DNA of 64,000 nucleotides, taken from positions 258,001 to 322,000 of the forward strand of contig JAFEMH010001242.1 of the NCBI GenBank assembly GCA_022495995.1, written 5' to 3'. Positions 45,401 through 57,619 of this stretch are shown here, one piece after another. Source of the DNA: Adenophora triphylla var. japonica. Lineage: Eukaryota > Streptophyta > Magnoliopsida > Asterales > Campanulaceae. Every line of letters starts with the position of its first letter. Positions within the stretch are counted from its first letter, which is position 1. The notes below the pieces were generated by a model. That model was not told the origin of the DNA. It was given only the letters and a program-made list of their open reading frames with translations, and searched no databases. The translations under genes were made by a program, and so were the position numbers.

Positions 45401-48400
45401 TGTAAATAATTGCACATTTACAATTTATTGGATTCTTATAAAGTCTTCAGCAAATTGAGCTATAAACACTTCTAAGTACGTTTAAAAACAATTCCTGATG
45501 AGATGTGGATTGATGTAGGCTGCGTATCCTAGCACATATACGAAGTGTATTGGAACCCAGAGACACGCACACACAAGAAACGGTTTAGTTTGAGGAAAAT
45601 ATACTGAAAATAGCAGCAGGAGACCGAGAAACATATGACAGATAAGATTACCAAAAATGTTAATGCACCAAAGTTCAAACTGCAAGCAATATAATTTCAG
45701 CAACATATTTCAAGTAGTTCTAAGTTAATACCTGTTCAAAACGATAAGCATCCTCATTCTGAATCCTTATCTCATTCTGCATGCAGTAAACAAGTTAATT
45801 AGGTGGAGGTAAGTATTTTTTTCCATTTAGATAACAAGATGTTTGATATTGGAAACTTTAATATTCATAATCAGGCTGAAGAAAACTGGCTCAAACATAA
45901 AAGTCGTTATGCTCAGCTCCCAGAACTTAATTTTCATTAACATGCAAGTTAGTCATGTATTTGGTAGCTCAAATAACAAAGTCTGCTACTGATATAGAGA
46001 ACGCAGCATCAGCCAAAGGGACCCAGGTGCTGCAAAAAGAGGATAAAAATGAAAAGAACTTTGACCTCTCAATGTTACAAGACAAGCCAAGTACAAAGTC
46101 AACAGTACAGCTCTCTGTCTCTCCCACATCAATAAACCTAGGGGTGGCAATTTATGTCCAATGGGTATCATAATTTTATCATGCTTTGACCTATTGTACA
46201 TTGTAATCATATACAATAGTTAAAAGCATGATTTTCTTAATGGATAACACCCATTGGGTAACCGAAACACCCATTTTGTCACCCCTAAACAAACCCAAGT
46301 CCGGGAGATGATGACCTCTCAAGCGACGGCACCGACTATTCCAGAGAAGATATGACCTATTCTGCGTTTTAGCTGTCATTTTCTTCTTCATCCCTCAGCC
46401 TTTTCATTCATTATACTCCTTCCATCCCAAGAAAAGTCCCATTTAACTAGTCAAATGTTTGAGAATGTATCTTTATTTGCTTGTACCTTCTTGAAAATGG
46501 ATTAAAATTATAACCTTCTCTAGAAATGGCACTACTTTTGGGGGACGACCAAGACGGAAAGAGATACCCTTACCACTTCTTTGAAGAGTATTCCTTCATC
46601 TATTCAAGTCATCATCTTGGTTCTTTCTTCCACTTTCTCTAACTTCCCTTCTCTTCTTCCCACCTTTTCTTTTTGATCCTTCTCAATTGGATTTTATTAA
46701 TAATTAATCTCCTTTAAACAATCACTTTAAGATCCTTACTCTGGATTTCAGAGCCTATTACTCCATCACTACTCAAACATCAAAATTTGATTCTGGAGTG
46801 TGGCCACGAAAAGCTATTGCTCCTATTTTCTTTTATTTTGCCTACTCAAATAAAGTTCTAAGAACCCAGTTGGCCATATACAACTATTCGAAATCATTTT
46901 ATCATTTGTACACCTTGCATCCCTAGAGCAGCAGCCTCCTTTGCAGGACTTGCACCTATGCACAGGATCCCTTTTGCACCATATTTCTGGTTTTCGAATG
47001 AGGTTTTAAGTGGTGACCATATCTCTTCTGGCTAAACGTTGAATTCTTAACTTCATTCGGAAACCACAAGTGCATTAATCTAGGAATGAAAATAGCAGAA
47101 AACGTTTTATAGTGACAATTGGAGGGGGCAATATAACCCTGGAAATTTCAGTGCAGAAGACACCCATCACACCTTCATACGTTTTCATTTCCTATTGTCT
47201 TGACAAACTATGAGATATACTTCTTTTAGTTTGTTGTATCATGTAGCAAAAGGGGATTCGAAATTTTTGAATAAGATTTTCTTTACACATGTCGGTATTT
47301 ATTTCAAAATCTGTCAAATTTTGAATAAGATGCTATAGAAAATGTATAGTGAAGGCGTGAGAAAGAAGGCATACTTCTAATTCGTGGATGATGGCTGCCG
47401 TACGCCATCCAGCTTTTGAAGGCCCTCTTAGATCGCTGAAAAGGTGATCCCCAAAGTATATTACCTAAATCTTCATAGTTAGTGCTCATGAAGTGAAAGG
47501 AAAAGACAGAAGTAGTTATGTGGTTAACAAGAATATACAGATACCACAGTTTTACCATCCCTCCACGGGGAAGAGATGGTAAAAAAGAAAAAAAATGAGA
47601 AATCTAAGACGAAATAAGTGGGAAGACACGAAATACCTCTGGACCATTCCACTTGGTGATTTCCAAGAAAGCTTTTAGGCATCCATGGTAATATATTTTA
47701 TCTGGATGAAAAGTATCCACCTTCGAGAAGGCCAAATTGTCCTTCTCTATGTCATAACAACTGCATAAAGTACCAAAGTTAATCATTAAAATGAGCTTTA
47801 GATTGATTGAGTGTAGCATCTTGTGTTGCAGGCTTGCAACTCTCAAGAAGCGTTTATAAAATAAAGTAAAAGGCCAGGTTAAATATGAATCGGGTTAAAA
47901 CGAAAGAGAAAAAGAAAGATTTTAACTACATAGGCCAAATTTGTATGATATATACAGATGAATCAGCTAGATATGTTAAACGCTTGCTCAAATGACTAAA
48001 GTGGTGAGCAGATTACTGCTGCCAGCATTTAGACGATTTTTCCCAAAACGTGAGAACATTGCAAAATTCTAACACTTAATGGAATAGACTAATGTAACCA
48101 CATCATAAAAGGAGAAGTTAGGTGACCACTTAAGACTTTTGAACTAACTGAACCACATGCGGTTAAACACATGTGAATGTTACCCGCTATGTATTGCCCT
48201 TCAAAAATTAGAAAAGGTAATACTAAAAAAGTCTTAAGAGTATACTGACAATAAAGATCATGCATGTGAAACATAAAAATGAGAAGGAAATTAGAGGAGA
48301 AGGTAAAACCGGAATGGATGCTCTGATGTATAAAACTCTGGTTTGTTTGCTTTTGCGATCACCACATCAAAAAGTTCCCTCCAGGAATCTCCAGAACCCA

Positions 48401-51400
48401 ATGAATCCTAATTACACGCCAAAAATACATTCAGAAAACTTGATCTTTGTAGTTTATGGACTCCTTGTAAAAGGATAACAAAGAATTTAGAAGCCCAAAA
48501 GAACAAGAGTGTCACAATGAAAGTGCATTTCCGGTGATGCTTGAGTGATATGTTCCCGCCTAATTCGAGAAATGATATCCAAGATTTAGATTGTTAAGAC
48601 CTCTAATTTAAGGCAGTGATACAAGATGAGTATTGAGTATACTACCAGGAAAATCTTGAATAACAAAACAAGTATATATTCACCACATCGAAGATTTCCA
48701 CCACCATTTTAATGAAACAGCATATCTTAGAATACAACTAAAACTGTTCATATTAAATACTTAAAGGAAAAATAATGAGTGTAACGGGGATAACACAATC
48801 CAATTAGAATCTCAGATTTCTGAAAATGTGCAGCAAAATTCTTTACCTGACACTATATACTTCTAGATTTAAAAATCTTACTTTCACATGCACACACATA
48901 CATTGTCAACCTAGAAAACTGATTCATGAATCAAATATATTTCTACTTCCATGTGATGTTACGCCGAATCATTTAGTGCCAGCTGAAACTTTATTTCTAC
49001 AATTGCTTTTCAGTCACCCCGGACAACAACAAGGGGAGACCATAGGAACAGGAGAAACACCAGAAAGTGGAATTATGTTAAACCCACTCCGTATAAAGAG
49101 AACCACCATGAATTGATTCATTCAGCTACACAGTAAGGAAAAAGACAAACTAGAACAGCAATACGCCGGGTACTTAGTTCAAGCTCAACAACAAAGGGAA
49201 ATTTCCAGGTCCTATACGAGTTTTCCTATAAAAAAAGTTTGATTTCCAGCCACCCTAGACAACAAGAGGCAAACAACAGAAAAGTAAATGATGAACAAGT
49301 AGCAAACATCAGAGCGTAGAAAGCTGCCAAAACCACTAAGTTAATTTCTTGACTCGCTAAGCTACACACTAAAGGAGAAAGACCAACTAGAACAGCACGT
49401 CCTAATTCGTAAAATGGAAGAAAGGGAATAAAGAAGGAACTGATTGCGGAAAAATTTTAGGATTCACCTCCAACATAAAGCGCATCCCTCCATCCACAAA
49501 ATAATAGGGGGAATTGGTCAATAAGAAGAGTTTCTTTCCCTTCTCCCTTAGCATCCTGAGAAAGCATAGCAACTCGCCCTGCCTTACGTAAACAAGTAAA
49601 GTCAGAAGAAGAATAAATCCTGAGCACTTGAACAGATTTCTAGTCATGAGGCATTAATCATAGACAGAATAAAGACAACAATTAATCAAAACATGCTTTA
49701 TTAGATCATTCGTGAACTTACATTTTTAACCAGGTACCTATGGGGATTACAAAGAATTCCTCTGTGAACCAATCCGCTTTGGTGAACGTGCTGGATCGCA
49801 GAGTTCACATCTTGATAGACATAAGAAGTATCAAAGTCCAGCTTAGCGTCAACAAAATATTGGACAATATCAGCAATAAGGCAGACCTACAGAGTGAAGA
49901 AGAAAAGGTTACAGTAAGGAACAGGATAAGTAGGAAGCTTCCACATGTAAGTAGCAATAAATAAACTAGCAAGGAAGCTACAAATATCTTTGGAAGAATA
50001 ATGTGATTATATCAGTATTGAGCTTTTGATGCCGCTCTACCAAAATACTTCTTTTTACCCAAACCAATTGCTATATAGGGCTCAACATCCTCTTGTTCAG
50101 TCTATTTAATCAAATGCCCGTTTAGTTATCATTATAGCTTACTCGTACAAGCCAGCAAGGTACGAAAATTAGAGGTCAGACTTTGCACATGATGTACTTG
50201 TACTAGTCTGAACTTTTGCTACATCAAAGTCAGCATTGATGTGATCCTGCCAAACAAAGGTGGAAAAAATCTTCTACAGTGTTAATTACTACCTATTTTG
50301 ACATGCTAACCAAAACCAAATGTCATTAGTAACTGTGCTAAACTTCTTGGTAACACTTGTGTCCTTGTTTTTACTCTTTAATCCACAATTATAGCACCTA
50401 AATTTGCAACCATGATGGCCGGCCATAGCAGATTCGAATAATTAATAACAACAAGTATTCCTGGAAGCACCTTATTCTTATTGATTTTCTCCCAAAATCA
50501 TCTTTGGAAGAAAGAATGAACGATAATACTACCTAGGACTAAAAAGTGCCAAAACATGTCTTCTCTAAGGCTGATCTTGAAACTTTCCACTGGTACCCTC
50601 TCCTGATAAGCATGTTACATAAAACCAATGTTTTTTTAATTAAAGAGATCATGGAATACAACAAATATGCTTAAACTCAGACGTTTTGTCTAATATTTGA
50701 AGAGACATCACCATAGCGCAATGACTTAATCAGAACTGAATTTCTAAGATTGTGCAAAGCCCAGTAAGTACATTGCCATTTGTGACTAAGATATGCTCAT
50801 AAATTCAACTGAGTAGAAGGCGGACTAAATATTTTAAATGAAAGCTGTTATATGAATACCAACAATTGTTATCAATGATGCTAAATGACTAACCTCACTA
50901 AAGCAAAAGAAATCCATCAAACCAACAAGTCCCAGTGCTTTATCAATGCCAATATGTCGTGTTCCATATAACTCTTCTACTTCCTTTCTGGTAAGCTGAA
51001 AATGGATATTGAAAAAGTATTTAAGAAAGTGAAATAATATTTGTGTGACTTATTTTTATCTTTTACTGGCTAAGCTTTTTCGTTTTATTTTTCATTTCAT
51101 AAGTTGTATAAGCAAATGTGAGTCTTTCGGACGAAACTAAAATTGACTGATATCCTTAGCTCATCATTCTCTCAGAAATCCAAGGGAATCTTGTCTACAT
51201 ATATTTAACTTCTTCTTTACATGTTTTGGCATTTAAAACAAACAGGTGAGATCGCTGCTCCAACTTCTACCCATTCAAGGTATATGCAGATGCACCCCTT
51301 GACTAACACTCATTCATTTGAAATTATCTCCCACACAACTACATGTTACACTCATTTTATTGAAACTCAAACTAGCTTGAGACTTTTAAGGATTCGCCCT

Positions 51401-52706
51401 GAATGAAAAAAGGAGTATATTTCAATTTTCATTTTACTAAACATATGGTACAGGATAATTATGCATTTTATGTCTCACTAACTTGACACTTTACCATTCG
51501 TCCCTCAGACGAATCGAGGATCAACCTGTAGAGTCCAAGAAATTCCAGTTTTAATGCTTAATGAACCATAGCAAAATGAGTAAACCATGATATCATCATA
51601 TATATATGGTATTTACCTTGCGGCGACCAAAGAAACATCCATCTGGCTCAATTGATCCAAAGAAATCTAACTTCAACAGACAGCCTTTTGACTTGTCATA
51701 GTATAACCCTCTAATAGGAAACGAAGGGTCGTACTTGAATGCCAAGCAACCATCTGGATACCTAAACTGGAAAATCCCATACAAGACCAACGTATCACTC
51801 GATCAAACAACTCACAAAATAACTCTACGAGGAAACATTAGATGAAATTTCAGAAAGTACCTCGTTAACCAAATGTTCTTTAGCAAGGTTGTAGATCAAA
51901 CTTTGTAAGCTAGCAGAGTAATGTGCCAATGTGTAATCATAATCAAATCCATAAACTTGTATGTTGTCCAACCTCAGGTTCTGATTGACATATATACCTA
52001 AAGTTTGTAAAAGGCATAATCAACCCCAAAAGATGGCAAGAACACAAAAATAAACTCAGCTCAACAACACGGAAGCAGACTTTTACCATTCGGGTTCATT
52101 TTAGGTGTTCCCTCAAGAGCATAAGGAGTCTTGAGAAACATCTCTTTAGCTGTATAAAACTCCCTCCGAATCTTAGCTATCTCATCATCAAATCCCAAAC
52201 TTTCCACTGTGGGTACAATTTCTTCATCTTTCAGCACTCTTCGATCAGGAAGTAGACTCACACTGTAACCTCGGAAATTTCTTCCAAACCCTAAATCCCA
52301 AAATATTATGAATTACTTTCCAGCACAAATCACAATCAAATCCAAGATTTAAATAGCACTTGAAAACCCAATAGTTAAAAATCTCACCCAAGATTCCTTA
52401 AATTCTACTTCTACTACAAGATGCATTACTCTCGAACAAAATGTAAAGATAATAGTATGGATTTCGCTAACAACGTAAGTATAATCAAAGTCTAAAGGAG
52501 ATAGAGAGAAATCGAGAGGGAATGGTACCTTTTTGAAGTACATAAGTAGAATCGCCAGTACCCTGCAATTAAATGCGTAATTATCACTAACATGATTACA
52601 AGGTTACGAACTAGATTGATCAAATTGGTGTTAGTGTGTGTGCGTGTTTACAGAAGCTTACAGGGAGGGATGCACGAAGGGAAAGTAGCCTGCGAAAGGA
52701 GGCCAT
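36467..52706 (-). CDS. HAD-superfamily 5'-nucleotidase (cytosolic IMP-GMP type), 14 coding exons
   Basis: Exons in order: 52662-52706, 52529-52562, 52087-52290, 51861-51997, 51617-51766, 50894-50995, 49722-49886, 49468-49578, 48310-48407, 47637-47760, 47375-47464, 45732-45776, 44100-44420 and 36467-36496 (TAA). All junctions are GT-AG and in phase; 1656 bp, 551 aa, no frame break. HAD motifs are present: GFDYDYT (nucleophile D113, D115), LLTNS (T300), K338 in ANKPEF and YFGDHLFSD (D396, D401). Such enzymes hydrolyse nucleoside monophosphates, using Mg2+ bound by these aspartates. The N-terminus MASFRRLLSLRASL is Arg/Ser-rich and may be an organelle presequence (inferred). The C-terminal exon encodes VSSNLFKSP and lies beyond a 6.9-kb LTR element. 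The gene is transcribed towards the PHD-finger gene in the same orientation. Confidence 0.9.
36580..36630. mobile_element. Stowaway MITE end (single terminus)
   Basis: TACTCCCTCCGTCCCAAAAT starts here, between the last nucleotidase exon and the LTR element. No inverse terminus is seen before 36716 or just after 43646, so it is a fragment. Confidence 0.5.
36721..39411 (-). repeat. 3' LTR of the gag-only element
   Basis: Nearly identical to 40941-43641. The differences cluster at CTG/CAG versus CCG/CG positions. A TTAGGGTTAGGG-like stretch at about 38770-38790 (plus-strand GGGTTAGGGTT) is incidental. Confidence 0.93.
39412..39432 (-). other. Polypurine tract overlapping the gag stop codon
   Basis: TTTTAAGGGGGTAAGAA on the minus strand directly precedes the 3' LTR. 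The TAA inside it (39423-39425) also ends gag, so coding capacity runs right up to the 3' LTR. Confidence 0.85.
39423..40659 (-). pseudogene. gag gene of the LTR element, with frame breaks
   Basis: A start at ATG 40659 (MAKRRVSTRIQNRRGRQRNQ) and a stop at 39423 span about 412 codons. Recognisable segments in order: a Gln/Asn/Arg-rich N-terminus, the retrotransposon gag core (GAYDWWLMEKRK, VRRFEEGLRPAIKRGVVPFE, YKDVVNKALLVERGL), and a zinc-knuckle region (CSECGGNHETQRCY and, after a shift, MVRDCPEP). A Lys/Asp-rich tail ends FRGLNFF. The frame changes near 39615, 39938 and between 40190 and 40450. Some breaks may be sequencing errors at CHG sites. Typical of Ty3/Gypsy gag. Confidence 0.82.
40927..40940 (-). 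other. Primer-binding site (initiator Met tRNA)
   Basis: On the minus strand TTGGTATCAGAGC follows the 5' LTR end directly; TGGTATCAGAGC is complementary to the 3' end of plant initiator tRNA-Met, the usual primer of many plant LTR elements. Confidence 0.92.
40941..43641 (-). repeat. 5' LTR of the gag-only element
   Basis: Same ends as the other LTR; adjacent to the primer-binding site at 40927-40940. Confidence 0.93.
43647..44099 (-). other. Remainder of the last nucleotidase intron
   Basis: Continuation of intron sequence past the LTR element up to the donor at 44099. No alternative final exon was recognised here. Confidence 0.55.
44100..44420 (-). CDS. 5'-nucleotidase, coding exon 13
   Basis: 107 codons (residues 436-542), acceptor CAG at 44423-44421 and donor GTATGC. 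Carries the family's conserved C-terminal blocks: KFHIIQELLGRLH, FGATFLTDTGQESAFS, IHQYADVYTSKPENF and IKIMPHHVK. Confidence 0.93.
46139..46287. mobile_element. Small hAT MITE in a nucleotidase intron
   Basis: 149 bp with ends TAGGGGTGGCAA and TTTGTCACCCCTA, flanked by near-identical 8-mers AATAAACC (46131-46138) and AACAAACC (46288-46295). The interior has long inverted stretches (ATGGGTATCATAATTTTATC and its inverse). Confidence 0.8.
46413..46560. mobile_element. Decayed Stowaway-like MITE
   Basis: ATACTCCTTCCATCCCAAGA at the left and TTTTGGGGGACGACCAAGACGG at the right are degenerate inverted termini. It lies in the same nucleotidase intron as the hAT MITE. Confidence 0.45.
46561..47374 (-). 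other. Intron of the nucleotidase gene, no feature recognised
   Basis: AT-rich, no coding similarity on either strand up to exon 11. Confidence 0.45.
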
Positions 52707-52752
52707 TGAAGGGGGGAATTCAACAGTGGAAAATAGGGCAAATTCGAATGGT

Positions 52753-52839
52753 TCAATTAGGGTTTATCTTCGTCTTCACGGATTTAGTGGTGGGAAAGAA
52801 ATGTTGGAATTGAGGAGGGAAGTCGTTGGTAGCCGCCAT
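52753..52839 (-). other. Upstream ORF in the 5'-nucleotidase leader
   Basis: ATGGCGGCTACC at 52839 opens a 28-codon frame ending TGA at 52753-52755, 47 bp upstream of the main ATG (52706). It has a good plant-like ATGGCG context. It would lie in the leader only if transcription starts upstream of 52839, which is not known. Confidence 0.5.
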
Positions 52840-53039
52840 TTACAGGTGTGTATTTATATGTACGTCGACATTTGAATTTGGACGCTTCGTTCGTTCAGGG
52901 TTATTGGTGAGAAACTCTAACTGACTAACTGACAGCCTTCTAACAACTAACAGAAACTCTAACAAACTAACAACATTATAACTGATATATTTACATCGAG
53001 CACCCTTCTTAAATACAAAGTGACTGCCCATGTGCTATT

Positions 53040-55370
53040 GTTATGTCTAAGCAGTAGCAAGAAAACATTACAACAGTACACAAAACAATGAAACATTTTG
53101 GGGTAAATTGCAAAATAGGGTCTAACGTCCATTGATTGATAGCAGTTTGGGGCTTAACGTCCAAAATTTAGCGAAATAGGGCATGGCATGTCACTTTGTT
53201 TGCAAAATAGGACTTTTTGACGAAAATCATTAGAAAACTCGTTAATCAACCATGTGACGTGCACGCGATTAACAAAATGGATTGGTTTGAAGTTTAAATA
53301 AAGTATTAAGGGTTTTAATGCACATTTTTTAAAACAGGGGGGTGAGGAAAAATTAAATTCCCTAAATCAAAATCTCTACCCATGAATCCCCACCCCAACC
53401 CATTCCAGCCACCCCTACTGTCGCCGCCACCTCCTCCCCTACCTGCCACAGCCTTCTTCCTTCCCATCGACCTCCATGGACGTTATGCCCTACTTTACAA
53501 TTTACCCAACATTTTACAATGTTGGCAGTAAATTCAATTCGAAAAGCAAATATATACGAGTAAATTTCGCTTTCAATTATCTCATGTTTACAATGTCATC
53601 CATTATCTTTTGAAAATAATTTTAAATACTCACTACGTTCTAAAATAATTTTCCTATCTTTATTGTCATTAATAAGAAGATACTTTGAATACTAAATTTA
53701 GATCCATTTAATAATCCTAATAAAAATTTAAAATTTTTATTGATAACATTTATAATGATAATAATTTAATCTTAAATTATTGCTCAAATTATCTTTGAAT
53801 TAACAAACAAAAAAGCGGGATTAGATGGAATGGATGGAGTAAATATATTGCTATCACAGTAGACGAATATCATCCATCATTTACATTGAGATATTCAGAG
53901 AAACTTAGTAATGTGGTATATTGGTAACGCTCAAACAGGGGCGGATCTAGACCTAATTGACGTGGACTCCAGCCCACCTCAGAATTTTGAAGAAAAAAAA
54001 ATTACCTAAGTCATCGACTATATGTAACTTTTTTTTATATATGAAGTTATTTTTCACTGTTATTATTATTTACAATATTTTTCAAATACCAAGCTCACGC
54101 AATTTTAAAATTCTAGATCCGCCCCGTGCTCAAAGTCTAGTTAACGTAGTCATTCAAATTTAACTAGCATGCTAATTATGTAATAAATTTTAGTGTTTTA
54201 TCTAAATCGTGTCCATAGGCTTATTTACTTATTCTTGAGAAGTCCCTTACTAATTTATGACGTTTGGTAATGCATAACTATCCCCATATCCTTTTAACAC
54301 CGATCTTGATTCTAAGACAAGATCTCTCTCACCCTCACTTCCCACACCCTCCAAAAACTAGCCCTAATTGATAGATAAAATGCGCTTATACTACATTAAA
54401 TGACCTATAAATAGGCTAACACATGTCTTTAATAGGATTCAAACTTGCTACCTTTTGTATGTATGAAGGTTGTATAAAAGCTAGTACCGTATACATACAG
54501 TACTAAAGTTCTTTGGTATAGAACCCCCTACTATAGTTCATGAATATTCGATCAAGCTCTGCCCGGCAAAACACAAGCCCCGTCCATTATTCTCTCCGCG
54601 CCAATATGTGCCTCCGTTTTTCTCTCAAATTAATGATAGTTCCAACGATAACACCGACCAACACCTCTACAAACTCATTCTGGTCTTGTTTGTCTACCTT
54701 GTCACTCGATGTGGCTTTGATATTCTCGTACAATCATTATTTCCTTACTCTGTACAATTGTAACCACCAAACTTGAATTGAACAACATTTGGGACCCCAT
54801 TTACTCAACTTCACCATCTACAAGTAAAATTTTCCCCTTCTTGTAACGGTTTTGTGTTGCCAAAACGAATTCCGACCATCTTCTTTTATTTTTAGTTTGG
54901 CTAGATTAGTCTACCAATCTGTAGATGTAGCCAGTTTACAAAAGATCTTGTTGAGTTATTTCATAAAAGAAAAACGTATTAGGAATGAGGATTTTTGATA
55001 ACTTCATTTTTTTGCTTTCTCATCTGGAATTTTACATTATTTTTATCATCTTATATTAAAAAAAAAAGTTTTGTTACTGAATTTTTATAATTACAATGAG
55101 AATATTATCAGATTTATTTTTTTAAAAAAAAATTATACTTTTGAATTGAAAATATGAGTATAGAGTTATTTCTTTAAATTTTGATTGAGAAATATCTCAA
55201 AGTTTCTTTTGTTTATTTTTCTCCTTTGTCTCTCTTTTAATTATGAGAATTGACATTGAGACTTGTTTTGCTTCTAAAAGTTGACATTCATAGGCGTGTG
55301 TGTTGAAATGTGGCGTCAGTATTTAGTAGGGGAAAATTACTCTTGAAGTTCGTAGGGGAAAATTAAGGCC
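53040..55370. other. Intergenic repeats upstream of the nucleotidase gene
   Basis: 53100-53345 has GGGTAAATTGCAAAATAGGG and repeated AACGTCCA motifs, resembling one end of a non-autonomous DNA transposon whose partner end I could not find. A degenerate Stowaway-like MITE may occupy about 53628-53845 (TACTCACTACGTTCTAAAAT ... GGAATGGATGGAGTA). No gene is supported. Confidence 0.4.
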
Positions 55371-55849
55371 CACTTCCTCTAGAGCCCCTCATGCGAAATT
55401 TAATCCCAATTTAAGAAATAACATTTTGAAAATTCTAAAGACACCCCTTCTTGACACAATGACTTTAATGCCCTTCTTCAAGTACACAGAAACGTAAGTT
55501 ATATCCTATAATGCATATAATGCAAGTCCAAAATTCAAATTATACTTTAGTCACTGAAACTTTGAAAATTAAATATTGGTCACTAGACATTCAAGTATTT
55601 TAAATCAGTCATTAGATTCAAAATAGTTTCAGTTTAATTTTTTCAACCAAAAAAAAAAATTAAAAAAATTCAATATTAACAACAAATTAATCTCATAATT
55701 TACACATTTACAACACTTATAAGTTCTCTTATAATTGATTTATAAATCAAAATTTTCAACAAAAAAAATCAAAAATTTCAATAATAACAACGAATTACTC
55801 TCATAATTTATACATTCACAACTCTTATAATTATAAGACTACTTTGTCT

Positions 55850-56630
55850 TTTATAATTGACTTATAAGACAATTTTATCAACCAAAAAATTCAAAATTTT
55901 CAATAATAACAACGAATTACTCTCATAATAACAACGAATTACTCTTATAATTTACTTATAAACCTATAAGACTTTTTAAAAAAGTCTTATAAGTAACATA
56001 TAAAAAAGTCTTATAAGTAACATATAAGACTTTATAATAAGTCTTATAACTAACTTATAAGACTTTTTAAAAAGTCTTATAAGTTAGTTATAAGACCTAT
56101 TTGAACATTGGGAATTGTGTTGTAAAAAAGTCTTATAAGTAGTAATTTATAAGACTTTTTAATAAGTCTTATAAGTAACATATAAGTCTTATAAGTAACA
56201 TATAAGACTTTTTAAAAAGTCTTATAAGTTAGTTATAAGACCTATTTGAACATTGAAAATTGTGTTGTAAAAAAGTTTTATAAGTAGTAACTTATAAGAC
56301 TTTTTAATAAGTCTTATAAGTAACATATAAGACTTTTTTAAAAGTCTTATAAGTTAGTTATAAGACCTTTTTGAATATTGAAAACTGTGTTGTAAAAAAA
56401 GTCTTATAAGTAGTAACTTATAATACTTTTTTTAATAAGTCTTTTTACTCCTAAGACTTTTTAAAAAAGTCTTATAAGTTTCTTATAAGACTTATTATAA
56501 CTTATAAGACTTCTTAAAAAAGTTTTTATATAAGTTATGTATAAAACTTTTTAAAAAAGTCTTATAAATAACTTATAAGACTTCTTAAAAAGTCTTATAA
56601 GTTAATTATAAGACTTTTTTTAAAAGTCTT
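55850..56630. repeat. GTCTTATAAG palindromic satellite
   Basis: Dozens of GTCTTATAAG/CTTATAAGAC and TAAGACTTTTTAAAAAGTCT palindromes. Higher-order copies are marked by a CCTATTTGAACATTG landmark at 56095, 56240 and 56365 (CCTTTTTGAATATTG in the last), giving periods of 145 and 125 bp. Strong potential for hairpins and cruciforms. No coding content. Confidence 0.88.
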
Positions 56631-56666
56631 AAAATTTCCAACTGGCTTCATGTTTTCAGGTACATG

Positions 56667-56667
<1 letters not shown>

Positions 56668-56727
<60 letters not shown>

Positions 56728-56728
56728 A
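56668..56728. repeat. Compound (CT)n(CA)n microsatellite
   Basis: About 19 CT units followed by about 11 CA units. The Arg/Glu-type frame on the minus strand is an artefact of it. Confidence 0.93.
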
Positions 56729-57192
56729 ACATTAACATGTTCATAAATTGGAAAGAAATCGAAAGGGGCTCGACTGTCTGAGTGTTGATCGTGCTCGGAA
56801 TGGCGGTTTGTAAGATCTTCCGAATGTCGATCTTCTCGAAAAGAAACATTATCTCGTGAATCTTAATAACAAGAAATGAAGAATTGGGGATGTACTTAAT
56901 AATGGATGTAAAATGAGATGCACTTATTAGGAGAGTGTACTCATAAGAGAATTGAATATCAGCACTTTTCTGATTCCTGGAGAAATTTAATCAATACTAT
57001 TCTATTTTAACACCATCCGATGACAATGTACTAAGGCCTTCCCATCTATCCTCTACAAGTGTACCTTACAGATTGTGTATATCCGATGACAAGGTAGAAA
57101 ATTTCATACATATTTTCTTAGATCTAGACACTTTAACTAATTATTTGCCAAATGAAGGTGACATAGGACATAGGACCTGACCTTGATGAGAC

Positions 57193-57254
57193 GATGAAGG
57201 GGCTCGCCGGAGAAGATGAAAGGGCTCGCCGGAGAAGATGAAGGGGCTCGCCGG
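57193..57254. repeat. 22-bp tandem repeat, about 2.8 copies
   Basis: GATGAAGGGGCTCGCCGGAG plus AA repeats at 57193, 57215 and 57237. It is followed by a short GC-richer stretch that may be a captured genic scrap, but no protein is recognised. Confidence 0.85.
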
Positions 57255-57619
57255 ATCTGAACGAAGAAGGGAAAGAAGATGAGGCAAACTAGATCTAGTT
57301 TGCGTCGACGAGCTGCCGTTGATGTGTCGAGTTTGCGCCGGTGGGTTGAGAGAGGAGAGAGGAGAGAGAGTGATTGAGTGTGTGTGTGTGTGTGTGTTTT
57401 TGAACGTGTGTTTGAATGAGGGAGGGGGAGGGGGCTAGGTGGATTTTGTTTGAGGGTTGGGGGTAGTTTCGACATTTAGGGATTTTATTTGATTGGTCAA
57501 CGTAAGTGAGGGGTGTCCTTGGAATTTCAATCTTAATTGAACTCTCTATTTGAGATTTTGAAATAGTCGCTCCTTAAAATGGAGAAAAATCTGAACATGA
57601 GGGCCCTTAAGGAATTTTT

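Larger units (their letters stand above)
55370..57610. mobile_element. Possible long-TIR (MULE-like) element carrying a palindromic satellite
   Basis: Left (GCCCCTCATGCG ... AGACACCCCTTCTTGACAC) and right (inverse of GCCCTCATGTTC ... GGACACCCCTCACTTACG) flanks show scattered inverted similarity over about 150 bp. That would make the whole 2.2 kb one element. The alignment is imperfect and no target duplication was resolved. The inside holds the GTCTTATAAG array, a (CT)n(CA)n tract and a 22-bp tandem repeat. Confidence 0.35.

Noticed and set aside
52880..53000. LTR start suggested by TTAGTTGTTAGAAGG-type motifs on the minus strand
   Set aside because: Resembles short LTR elements but no second LTR, target duplication or primer site is visible, and it overlaps the likely promoter region.
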